Origin: Arabidopsis thaliana
Taxonomy: Eukaryota > Streptophyta > Magnoliopsida > Brassicales > Brassicaceae
Assembly: GCF_000001735.4 (NCBI RefSeq)
Contig: NC_003076.8
Span: 24,865,835 to 24,929,834, forward strand
Direction of reading: 5' to 3'
DNA length: 64,000 nt
Below the pieces are notes generated by a model, which did not search any database, had not been told where the DNA came from, and saw only the letters and a list, made by a program, of their open reading frames with translations. Below are positions 23,086-34,351 of the stretch, piece by piece. Every line of letters starts with the position of its first letter. The stretch's first letter is position 1. The position numbers and the translations under genes are program-made.

Positions 23086-26000
23086 ATGGGGAAGAAGCAG
23101 AGCGAGATATCTGCAATGGAGATCGACGATCCGAAATCTGAAAGCTCGGATCAGATCCTTCCAAGGTTCTCGATCAATGGTTAGTTTTTGTTTTCCAGGG
23201 AATTCAGATTTATCCGATTGTTTCTCTTGATGTTTTTGAGACTAATTGGTGGTATACAAGTTAACATTATAGACATGATGACAATATACATGATTAAGTA
23301 TCTGCATGTTTGGGAATTTTGCTTACGGGAATCTCGAATTTGGCCATTGTTTGATTCCTTCAGTCGTCGTTTTTATGAGGGAGATTGCTGTGAATTTGTT
23401 GTATCAATAATATATGTTTTCTATGTTTTTAATCAATGCAACATTGCATTTTGTGTTTCAGTTCTGCAGCTGATGAAATCTTCTCAGGCGCAACATGGTC
23501 TGCGTCATGGTGACTATGCTCGCTATCGGTATTAATATGAAACCCTAAGCTCATTGGCTTACTTGCGATTTTATTAAATTTAGGTCAATTTCTGTAATTT
23601 GTGTTGTTTTGTTGTGTAGGAGGTATTGCTCCGCACGTTTGAGGAGGTTATACAAGTCCTTGAAATTCACTCATGGCCGTGGAAAATACACTCGACGAGC
23701 CATTCTTGAATCAACTGTCACTGATGTTAGGTATTTATCTTGCTCTCATCCTTATTCTTTCCAAGCTAAAGATCTTGTTGGCGTAGTGTGATTTTGTTTT
23801 TACCTGAACATTATAGGGAGAATGTGAAGGCTCAGTTGTTATTCCACTAGAAATTAAGAAGTTATTTTGTTGTCACATGCTCATACTTGAGTTCATGTTG
23901 TGTATTTATTTGAAATAGGTTCCTTCATGTGGTTTTCTATATGGCGGAAAGAGCATGGAGCCATGCAATGGAAAAAAGACAGCTACCAGATGGGCCTAAT
24001 GCACGGCAGCGGATATATTTGGTTGGTAGGCTGAGGAAGGCAGTTAAATGGGCTTCCCTTTTCTCAAGTTTGTGCTCTATTAAGACAGATTCCAGGACAT
24101 CTCTGGAAGCTGAGGTATTCTTGTGACCTCAGGTGTTGCAGTATTCATAAATTTACATATAACATATTCACTGCTTTGAAAGGAAGAAGAGAATACCTCA
24201 GTTTTAGGCTTTTAGCTTAGTTGTTTCATGTAATACGGGTGTTTACTCTATAAATGCTTGACATGAGTCGTCATATTTTATCTTACTGTTTTATAGGCAT
24301 ATGCATCCTATATGAAAGGTACTCTGTTGTTTGAGCAAGATCAAAATTGGGAAACTGGGTTGGCATGTTTCAAAAACGCCAGGTTTGTCTTTGTTCAGTA
24401 TCGTCATTCTGCAATTTAGTAGGTTTTGTTTTTGAAAATTACCCCCTGTTGCAGAGCTGTTTATGAGGAACTTGGGAAATATGGAGATCTAGAGAACCAA
24501 GTTCTTTGCCGAGAACGGGTTGAGGAGCTTGAGCCTAGTATTCGATACTGCCTACACAAAATTGGCAAGTCAAACTTGCAGACATCTGAACTTCTTCAGA
24601 TTGGTGAGATGGAAGGCCCTGCATTGGATCTTTTCAAAGCAAAAATAGAGGTATGTATGAATATTCGCGATCAAATATATTATTTTTTTGTCAGCGTCCC
24701 CACCAAAGCAAGTGAATAACTGTAGATGTATCTTTCAATAATCCACATACTGCAGCAGAAAATTTTGGTCTGTTAGTTTTTCCATCTGTTGTTAGGAACT
24801 TAGAGTCTCGCTTTTGACCTGAGACCAACATACATGAAAACGTATTACATGTATAGAATCTTGGCTACTCTTGAATGTCTTGCAATGGTTTAGTGGTGAA
24901 CTATTTCTCAGCTCCCTCACACATTTGGTATGTAAATATGATGTATATACTCACTGTCACGTAGGCTGCTATGGAAGAGGCCAGGTCTCAACAAGCTGCA
25001 TCTCTTACAGAGTTTAGTTGGCTTGGCTACAGATTTCCAGTTTCGAATCCAAAATCTCGGGTTTCTATTTTAAAAGGTTCGACTAACTTTTTCCTTATCC
25101 ACTCTTTTAGAATTACTTGATGATGCTGTAAAGTTTGGTTTGTACCTTTACAATGGGATTACTGTTATACGTTACCTATTAAGATAATTTATAGAATGTC
25201 GAGCACCTCTCTGAGGCTCTTATTCTTTGTTCCTTATTCAGCTCAGGAACTTGAGAAGGAACTACAGAGTCCAACAGCAGAATCTCTCCCTGCAGAGAAA
25301 AAGCTAACCATTTTTGATAAATTATTCACTGCATATCATGATGCCAGGAACACGATACGCAGTGACTTGGTGAGTGAATTTACAAGCCATCTTCTGATTT
25401 ATTGATTGGGTTCACCGAAAAGGTTAACATTTTAAAAGATTTTTGAAAGTTTAGACAAGTTTGTTCATCCCAAAATTAAGAGCGTTTGTTTTGGTGCTTT
25501 ACTGTTTCTTTGATTGATTTTACTGAGGCGCATACTATATTTAGGTAAGTGCAGGTAATGCTGAATCTGTTAAAGATGACCTAAATGGTTTGGACAAAGC
25601 TGTTGGAGCTGTGCTAGGACAAAGAACCATTGAAAGGAACCAGTTGCTGGTTAAAGTAGCAAAGAGTAAACTGAACAGGAAACGTGATGATAAAAATGAT
25701 AAAGTTACTAGGCCTGAAGAGCTTGTTCGATTGTATGACCTTCTATTACAGGTAACCAATGTTTACCTCTTTTTTTCTTCAGAAGCAGACTTTGTTTTTA
25801 AACCAGTTGGGAGACATCACCTGTGTTTCTTTTTCTCAGAATGTCGCTGATCTTTCTGATCTCATTAGCTCTGGAAGAGACAGGAAACCTGAAGAGATTG
25901 CCTTTGAAGAAGAGTGTCAGCGCACAAGCTTGGCCTTCCGTGCTGAAAGGTTTAATGCTCTCACATTATTGTATTTTTTAGGGCGGTTGCTATTGAGTTG

Positions 26001-27245
26001 TGGACTTCCTTTACAATTCACATGTTTATCATCTTTGGTTAGAGTTATGCTCCTCTAAGCCGTTTATCTAATCCTTAGCTATATGTAATATTAGTACAAT
26101 TTATTCATTAAATTAGGAATCTGTTTCATGGTCAGTCATCCTCTTCGCTTACTTTTTGGTCTATATTATAACCACTTATTTCGTTCCATATTACTCATGT
26201 GGTTCTTTCCATATATGAACTGATACATTTAATGTTTTCATTGCCCTTGACTGACTGAGTTAGCTAATGATATATTTTCCTAATCTATTTCAGGTGCTTC
26301 TACTTGGCAAAGTCATATAGTCTAGCTGGAAAGAGGGCTGAAGCATTCGCCCTGTATTCTCGTGCTCGATCTCTAGCTGAAGATGCCCTGAACAAGTTTC
26401 AAAGCATAGCAAAGAAAGATGAGGTATCGAGCTCATCATTTATTGGTCACTTCATGCATGGCTTCCATAGTCATTGTGAACAGAAGTGTACTATGTTACC
26501 TCATGTCGACTGAATATTCTTTTCACTGGACATATATGAATTTTGACTAAATTTTTCTAATAATGCTCAGGGAACAATCCAGGAACTGAAGACACTGATC
26601 AAAGAATGCAGAGCTAACAGCTGCATAGAGCATGCGACCGGGATTATGGAGGAAGAGAGGGCTCCAGAGAATCTGTCGAATAGAATGTCAACTATATCAC
26701 TAAACAATACAGCTGCGCAGGTACAATCTCACTATCTTGCCTTGTTGAATAGTGGTTGATGGTAGAAACATTGATTTTCACCTTATTTATTATGCCTAGA
26801 TTATTTCTTCGACCATCTAAATAGTCTTGGTGTTTGAAACTTGTTGATAAAAATCCCCAATGTGATTAGCCAAGTAATTTCTGATCATATGCTTTATTCT
26901 GCACATCAGATGTATTAAATATCAAATAGCATAAGAAGTTTTCCAGTGTCTGATAATCAAACAGACTGCACTCTAACGGATATTTTTATAAATTATTATT
27001 ATATGTTAAACCAGGTGGAGGAGAAGTACCTGTTAGACAAACTGGATGTGTATGAATCTGCGGTTGGGGATTCAAACACGAAAACAGCCCCAAAGATTGA
27101 ACGGTTCCCACCGGCATTACAATCTATACCGCGTAATCCGATTGTTCTAGACCTTGCCTACAACTGCATCGACTTCCCAGTTATTGAAAACAGGATGAAG
27201 AAAAAAGGAGGCTTCTTTAGTAGCCGAATTTCTTCTCTCTGGTAA
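23086..27245 (+). CDS. SRP68: Signal recognition particle subunit SRP68 (605 aa)
   Basis: Thirteen coding exons: 23086-23179, 23462-23528, 23620-23730, 23919-24114, 24297-24382, 24455-24650, 24965-25076, 25242-25369, 25545-25751, 25840-25949, 26294-26423, 26571-26720, 27015-27245. All junctions keep frame, giving 605 residues. The conserved N-terminal signature (HGDYARYRRYCSARLRRLYK) and the following basic helices form the SRP68 RNA-binding domain; the C-terminal part is the region that contacts SRP72. SRP68/72 is part of the cytosolic ribonucleoprotein that delivers signal-peptide-bearing ribosomes to the ER. Exon 9 could start at 25545 or, nine bases later, at 25554; both keep frame. No signal peptide or membrane segment is expected. 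Likely locus At5g61970. Confidence 0.94.
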
Positions 27246-28637
27246 AAGCTTTAAACCGGCTTTCTCTCTAAGGTTAAAAAAGGATCTCGGATTCATTCTC
27301 CCTTTTTATTTACCAGACTCAGAAACTTGTTGTTGCTCTTTCGTAGCTTCTGAAACGAAATGCATGAGATTTCTGTTAAATTTATTTTGTCACAGAATCA
27401 CAATTTAGACATTTTGTTCTTCCATTTTAGTGACACTTGGAATTTTGGAAATAGAGACCAGTTTTATTGGTAATATAGTTTACATGGGTTATATATTTTT
27501 CTAAAACTATAATTTACAAGGTTACATTCTTGACCAGCGTAGAAAATAATGGAAGCACGGTCTAAAAACGTTTAAAAATCGGTTCATGATATTGAATCAG
27601 AAAAGAATGTAACATTCTTAAACCTTTTGTCTATAATATCATCGATAAGGATGTATAGTTTCTTAATAATAGAAATATTTATTAGTTTCTCACACGTTTA
27701 GGATGTTCTTCTACTTCTCTCATAGTCTCGGAATTATCAGTTTATTAAAAGTCAACTTACTTTGGATTTCAGCTTCCTAATTTATTTATTTTGCAGTAAA
27801 TAATACTCTCTCTTAATTTATATTTGAACTCACGAATCTATGAATGCCTCATGTCTTTAATACTAACTTTATTAATTATTTCATCCCTCCCATACCTAAT
27901 CAATCTAAATCAAATCTGAGTGACAATTTTATAAATTGTACCATATTTTTTATAAAAAAGGATTAGCATAAATATCCCGTATTTTTAAGTTTGATGATCT
28001 TATTAAGGTTGTTATTTATCATTCTCTAATTAATACATTCTATAGATTTTCGAAAACTGTTTTTTTTTTTTTGAATTTGTTTCCGAAAACTGTTGAATAG
28101 TAAAAAAAGGATGATTATTCCCTCCATTCCAAGAAGAAGAAAGTGGTGGGGTAAGCTTATTTATATATGATTAATTTAAGGTAATTTAAATTTAAAAGTT
28201 AATTTTTGTTTGGGATAGTTTAATTAATTTTTTAGAAAAAAAATGAGATGACAGGCATGGAAGGTTTCAAGGTTTTTATTGCACACGATCACCACAACAA
28301 GGACAAGGACAAAGAGAAGTAGTAGAAAGTGTATTTTTGGATGATTGTCTCCATCGCACGATCTTTTTCCTGAATTTCCGCCCATTTTTCCCCACTTCTC
28401 AACCAACCCTAATCTCCAAATTAAGCTTTTTCATTTTCCAAAAAAGACAACAAAAACTTTTATACTTTTTTTTTTTTTTTTTTTGGTGGAAGAAAAGAAA
28501 CAGCGTAATTAGCTCTGTCCGCGTCTCCGGTAATCGGCATTTTGTCCAAGTGGAAGACAACGACGACGAACAAGAAGAAAACGGTGGAGGAAGAGGAAGA
28601 GCATTCTTCTCCGTCTCTTTCTTTTCCCGCAGACGAT
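27246..28637. other. Spacer between SRP68 and AGD1
   Basis: The first 250 bp are likely the SRP68 3' UTR. The rest is AT-rich, with a micro-insertion at 28051-28094 and a T-tract at about 28466-28484 that should lie in or just before the AGD1 leader. The AGD1 promoter must lie within roughly 28000-28500. No gene is seen. Confidence 0.5.
28051..28094. mobile_element. Poly(T) micro-insertion with 11-bp direct repeats
   Basis: CGAAAACTGTT occurs at 28051-28061 and exactly again at 28084-28094. Between them are 11 more T and then GAATTTGTTTC. The pattern is the same as at 45-105: poly(T), a few unique bases, flanking duplication. Confidence 0.45.
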
Positions 28638-31600
28638 ATGCATTTCGCCAAGCTCGATGATTCTCCCATGTTTCGCCAACAGGTTTATTAAAATGCGTTT
28701 TGATCGTCTCTGTTTCTAGCTTCTTCATCGATTTTATTCCTCTGTATAATCTGCGATCAAATAAATTTTCGAATTGGTTTTGTTAAACAATGCCCTGTAA
28801 TTTCAGATACATTGTGGAGGAAACGTTTATCTTTCCATCAATTTCAGATACATTATAGATTTGTGAGGCTCTTTATTTGTATGCAATGTGCTTTTGTCTA
28901 GATGTCAAAATTTTAGGAGTTGACTTCGATCAACAGTTTTAACATCTCTATTCCACTTCACTTTTGATTGGTCGGTCCTATTTTTTTTGGAGGCTTGACC
29001 TGTTTCTGTAACTTGTTTGATATTGTCTCTTGTATCTGCACCAAAGTATAATTTGACTTATAAGTTTTGGCTTTGAAAACTTTTTTTTTGTTTGTACAAC
29101 AGATGCAATCTATGGAAGAGAGTGCGGAGTTGCTCCGACTGCGATGCTTAAGGTTCTATAAAGGTTGCAGAAAATACACGTAAGCCCCCTCCGCTGACTG
29201 AATAAAATTAGCAGCATCACATCTCTCACTCACCAAATTCTATATTTCGGTTATTTAGGGAGGGGCTTGGAGAAGGGTATGATGCAGATATTGGCTTTGT
29301 AAATGCACTTGAATCTTTCGGAGGAGGCCATAATGATCCTGTTTGTGTTGCTTTTGGAGGTCTTTACTCGAGTCATTTTTTCTCTTTGTTCCTCCTTTTT
29401 ATCTTTCTTGGAGTCATTTCTCAAGGAACTAAGTTATTTGCTCAGGTCCTGTAATGACAAAATTCACTATTGCTCTACGAGAAATCGGGACATACAAGGA
29501 AGTACTTCGTTCTCAGGTACTGAAAACCATTGCCTACGTATTCCTAGAACTAATTTCCTTCAAATTTATCTGACTTATGTTCTCGCTGTATCTGTATGTT
29601 GATATCATGATATTCAAGTGATGCATAGCTAAACTATGATGTCTTGTCAACACTTTTCAGGTAGAACACATGCTGAGTGATCGGTTGCTTCAATTTGTGA
29701 ATGGTGATGTCCACGAAGTTAAGGTATTTTTAGTTCCCATACCAAGTATTATAGCAAAATCACTCTGATAATCTTTTCAAATTCTTGCATGTTATTCTTA
29801 TGTTCAGCATTTTATCTGAATTGCTTCGACTTATATCCCACCTTTATTTTCTCTCACGCAGGAAGCTCGTAAACGGTTTGACAAAGCTACCATTACATAT
29901 GATCAGGTGCGTTGAATAATATGTCAATGTGATGGGTTAAATTATGGTTTCCCAGCTTGTTACCAAAATACATATTTATGTATGTGCATCTATATGAAAC
30001 AGGCACGAGAAAAATATCTTTCATTAAGGAAGAGCACACGATTGGATGTGGCTGCCACAATTGAGGAGGTATGTAAAAATCTTGGTAACAACTAGTCACA
30101 GATTATCTTCACTTTTTCTTCTGCAAAAATTAACTTGGTAGAGAGGCATTCCAGGACCTACATAGCGCAAGAACGACATTTGAGCAAGCCCGGTTTCATC
30201 TGGTAACTGTTTTGTATTCAAATTCTACAAATATTTTACAGGATATTCATTCATATAACCGTACATAATGATTGCATACTTCTTCCTGGCCAGGTTAGTG
30301 CACTCTCTAATGCAGAGTCTAAAAAGAGATTTGAGTTTTTGGAAGCAGTCAGCGGGACTATGGATGCTCATCTCCGTTTCTTCAAACAGGCAAGCTTTTT
30401 CTTGAAAACAATTTTCAGAGCAAGACCACAAATAACTCTGGATCCAATCCGCTTGGTTTTACAAGGAAACCTATCACACAATGGGTTCTATTCCTGTTTT
30501 CTGATAAGAACCACTTTATTCGCTTTCTCACGAGTTCTTCCTTCTTTCAGGGATATGAACTACTACATCAAATGGAGCCTTTTATTAATCAGGTCTGATA
30601 CTCTTAGCCGCATGTTTTTCATTTGCAGATATTTTTCTGTAGCAAATCTTTCTTATCCAAGGAATAGTACAAGGTATATCCGTGTTTAATTGAAATTTTA
30701 CGGCAGGTGTTGGCTTATGCACACCAGTCTAGAGAATGTGCAAACTATGAGATGGCATCACTTAATGAAAGGATGCAGGAATACCAAAGGCAAGTTGATC
30801 GTGAAACTAGAAACTCCTGTGTTTCTCCAACAGGGGATGGCATGAGACATAACTCAAGAAACTCCCAGAAAGTCATCGAGGCCGTGATGCAATCTGCTGC
30901 AAAAGGAAAGGTAAGGAAATATCTTTTGTATTGAGGCTTACTCGTCAAACTGCTGTCACATCTTTATACTCTCTTGTTTTATATTTATCTGTTGATATAA
31001 CTGTTCTTCAGGTTCAGACTATCAGACAAGGGTATCTGTCTAAACGTTCCTCAAACTTGAGAGGTGACTGGAAAAGAAGATTCTTTATCCTTGATAGCCG
31101 TGGGATGCTATACTATTACCGCAAGCCATGGAATTGGTCTTCAGTAAGTTGCAAAACCAAAAACAATTGTGTTTTTGATCCTTCCTTGAGAAAACATATA
31201 TAGATCAGATTGGTGATGTACTGTATCTTTACTGAATCTTTGAAGCTCTATGTATCAGGGAAATGGAAGTCGCTCTGTTGTTCACAGGAATATGGCTTCA
31301 GAAAACAGTCCTGGGCTGCTAAGTCGGTGGCTGTCTTCTCATTATCATGGTGGTGTGCACGATGAAAAACCAGTGGCACGTCACACCGTCAATCTGCTGA
31401 CCTCAACGATCAAAGTTGATGCAGATCAGACCGATCTAAGATTCTGCTTTAGAATAATTTCACCAACAAAAGTTTATACATTGCAGGTATGTTTCCAAGT
31501 GAAAAGATCTTCATTTTCTTCAACATATTGAATTTTTCTTTTAGGATTCATGATACTTTGGTGTTCTCTTCCATCATCCCCGAATGACCAGAATTTTTTA

Positions 31601-33344
31601 AATCTTATTGATGTAGGCAGAGAATGCACAGGATCAGATGGACTGGATCGAAAAAATAACTGGAGTAATTGCTTCTTTGTTGAGTTTCCAAACACCTGAA
31701 AGAGCAATCATGGTTAGATTTTATAAGATATTACTGCTGATTATTTCTTGTCTGACCCATCTTCGCTGTTGAGTAATGTATCCTTTACCTTCAACTCGAC
31801 CAGCGTCTCTCTACTGTGGACGGAGGTGATACTTTCTCTGCAAGTGATTCTGGTTCTTTAGCAGATCCTTATGATATCGAACAGGCAGAAAGTGGAGAAT
31901 CCACAGTGGAACATCCCATGACAGGAGGAAACCGTTCGAGGTTCTCAGGGTGCTTGCAGCAACATGATATGGTAAAGACTGAAAAGCCAATTGATGTCTT
32001 GACAAGGGTATTGGGTAATGAGAGATGTGCAGACTGCGGTGCTCCTGAACCTGATTGGGCCTCTTTGAACCTCGGTGTCCTTATTTGTATCGAGTGTTCT
32101 GGTATCCATCGTAACCTTGGTGTTCACATTTCAAAGGTTTGCAATTAAACCTACACATCCAGCAAACATTTCACTCTTTCCACAAAGGGGAAAGCATGAA
32201 CTATCATTTTCCCATTTTTTATAAATTTGGTATAAATTATCCAACCCTGTCGTGCAGGTCAGATCGCTCACTCTTGATGTCAAAGTATGGGAACCATCGG
32301 TCTTGACGTTATTCCAATCGTTAGGTAATGTATATGTAAACTCAGTGTGGGAGGAGCTGTTGAACTCGGAGAGTAGAACTTCCAGTGCTAGTAGATCTTC
32401 GGGGTAAGTGGCTTAAGTACTTGTAATTGGGAGAAGAACAAAACTACTTCTTACATGTATTTACAGTTAAAATATTTCTATTTATCAGCACTCCCAAGTC
32501 AGATCGACCAAGAAAGTTGCTTGTAAGGAAGCCTGGTTTCAATGATCCCATTTCGGTGAAAGAGTTGTTCATCCACGCAAAGGTATATATCACCCTGGAG
32601 TTACTAAGCAAAGCTTTTGAAGATTTCTAATATAATGGCTAACTGCAGTACTCAGAGAGGATTTTTGTCCGCAAAGCAATAGACAGTCAGCATTTTCAGG
32701 CAGTTTTCCAAGAGATATGGGAGAATGTCCGTGCCAACGACAAGAAATCAGTTTACAGGCACATTGTCTGCTCTGAAGCAGATGTGAATGCTCTACGTGG
32801 TCAAGCATCATACACTGTGTCTTTGCCCTTATCAAAGATGATGCAAATGGAGGAAACCCTTGAAGCGAAATTCAAGAGCATTGAAGAGGAGTTTCAAGAG
32901 AATCCAGCGGGATATTCTAACTCAAGAGGTGACGGGGAAAGTATGGTCAGAGAAGAAACTTCAAACGACTGTTCTTTGCTTCACCTTGCTTGTCTTTCTG
33001 CGGATATCGGTATGGTAGAACTATTGCTTCAATATGGCGCAAAAATAAATGCAACAGATTCAAAAGGTCGGACTCCACTTCATCATTGTATCATCAGCAG
33101 GAGATATGCAATTGCAAGGTTGCTACTTATGAGGTAAACTCAATATACTTCTTGAGGTTTCTTGGTACTGGTCTTATAATATAAACCATGGAGTTGAATT
33201 ATAAGTCTGATACAATAATTCAATAACAGGGGAGGAGATCCAAATGCTGTGGATAAAGACAGTAACATACCAGTCAAATATGCTTCACAGACAGACCTCA
33301 ATGATAGCGAACTGATTGCTTTATTAACAGACTCCAAAAGATGA
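28638..33344 (+). CDS. AGD1: BAR-PH-ArfGAP-ankyrin protein AGD1 (828 aa)
   Basis: Nineteen coding exons: 28638-28682, 29103-29179, 29259-29359, 29446-29516, 29661-29723, 29862-29906, 30003-30068, 30155-30202, 30294-30389, 30551-30592, 30707-30910, 31012-31143, 31259-31486, 31617-31712, 31804-32136, 32258-32403, 32489-32582, 32649-33133, 33230-33344. The sum is 829 codons. Order: BAR dimerisation domain (1 to about 230); PH domain (about 290-430, from [20 protein letters not shown]); ArfGAP zinc finger (about 505-625), with CADC and CIEC ligands and the catalytic Arg of GIHRNLG; two ankyrin repeats (about 735-825). It activates GTP hydrolysis on ARF GTPases at membranes; AGD1 is linked to root-hair polarity (recalled). 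The intron after 30389 uses a GC donor. Likely locus At5g61980. Confidence 0.95.
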
Positions 33345-34351
33345 TAACACTGATGAATCGAATTTGACCATTTCATTTGCTCATCACAATGAAAGCAGAA
33401 TGGTATAGCACTAGAAGAGTGTTGTTTGACTCAACTCTTTTCGCCTTTTTCCGCCTTTTAGTTCGTTCCATATTCTTTTCTTTTTTTGGCCCATATAATC
33501 AGCAACTTGTCAATGAGGAGCTTAGAGAATACATGTAGATTTTCTTGTTTTGCTTGTTAGGTTGATATACTTGTTTATACTCTCTGGTGTACATATGGTC
33601 TTTTTATGGGTTGTATGTTCTGTAAGATGAAAACCTCTGTTTGATTTCACTATGAGATACATTTTTTTGTTCTTTTTCTGTAATGAAAGACAAAGACACC
33701 AATTGTGTTCTTCTGTTCAGAGATCTATGTTTTCAGGCAGAATTTTTGGTTTAGCCCATTTAAAAAAACTTGCTTTAAATCACCAGCCAGATTTTGATAT
33801 TGATGAATAAATAACTTAATATAAGTTGATCATCATAGTAACATTCGCACACCAAAATCTTTTTATAGATAAAAAAATCAGTATAAAACTGTCATCTCTG
33901 TTCTTCAACAGGATTTTTCCGAGACTAAGAAAACAGAGGAAGTTGCAGAATAAATTGCTCCCATGCGTCTCCTTTTCATCGTCAACTTCTGATTGTCGTC
34001 ATCGTAATGGAAACTGCTCCCATGTAAATCAATGGGATCCAACATGTCTAGCTGAAGGCAAACCGTTCTGAAGTAAATGAATTGGTCCAGAAGAGTTTAT
34101 GAGCAGACACAAATTGTTTCAGGAACAGCACCTCCAGATTCTTAATGGTAACTGAAAAAATATACAATGACATATCAGAAGATTGAGACTGAGTAGAGAT
34201 CATCAAAAGTGAGATGATAAAGCTTGTAAATTTTGCCACAATTGCAGCCCATCAGAAATTTGCCGTAAACCAAACTAAAAGCAGCAGACTCCGTTTTTAG
34301 CCACAAAGAAAAAGAAGGAAGTTTATCTGCTCTAGCTTTCCGTCTAGAAAA
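33345..34351. other. Convergent 3' region between AGD1 and the PPR gene
   Basis: The genes on either side face each other, so this is their 3' UTRs and a short spacer. T-rich, polyadenylation-like sequence follows AGD1 (about 33470-33690). No additional gene is seen. Confidence 0.5.

Noticed and set aside
28463..28500. T-tract before AGD1 as another micro-insertion
   Set aside because: No direct repeat flanks it.
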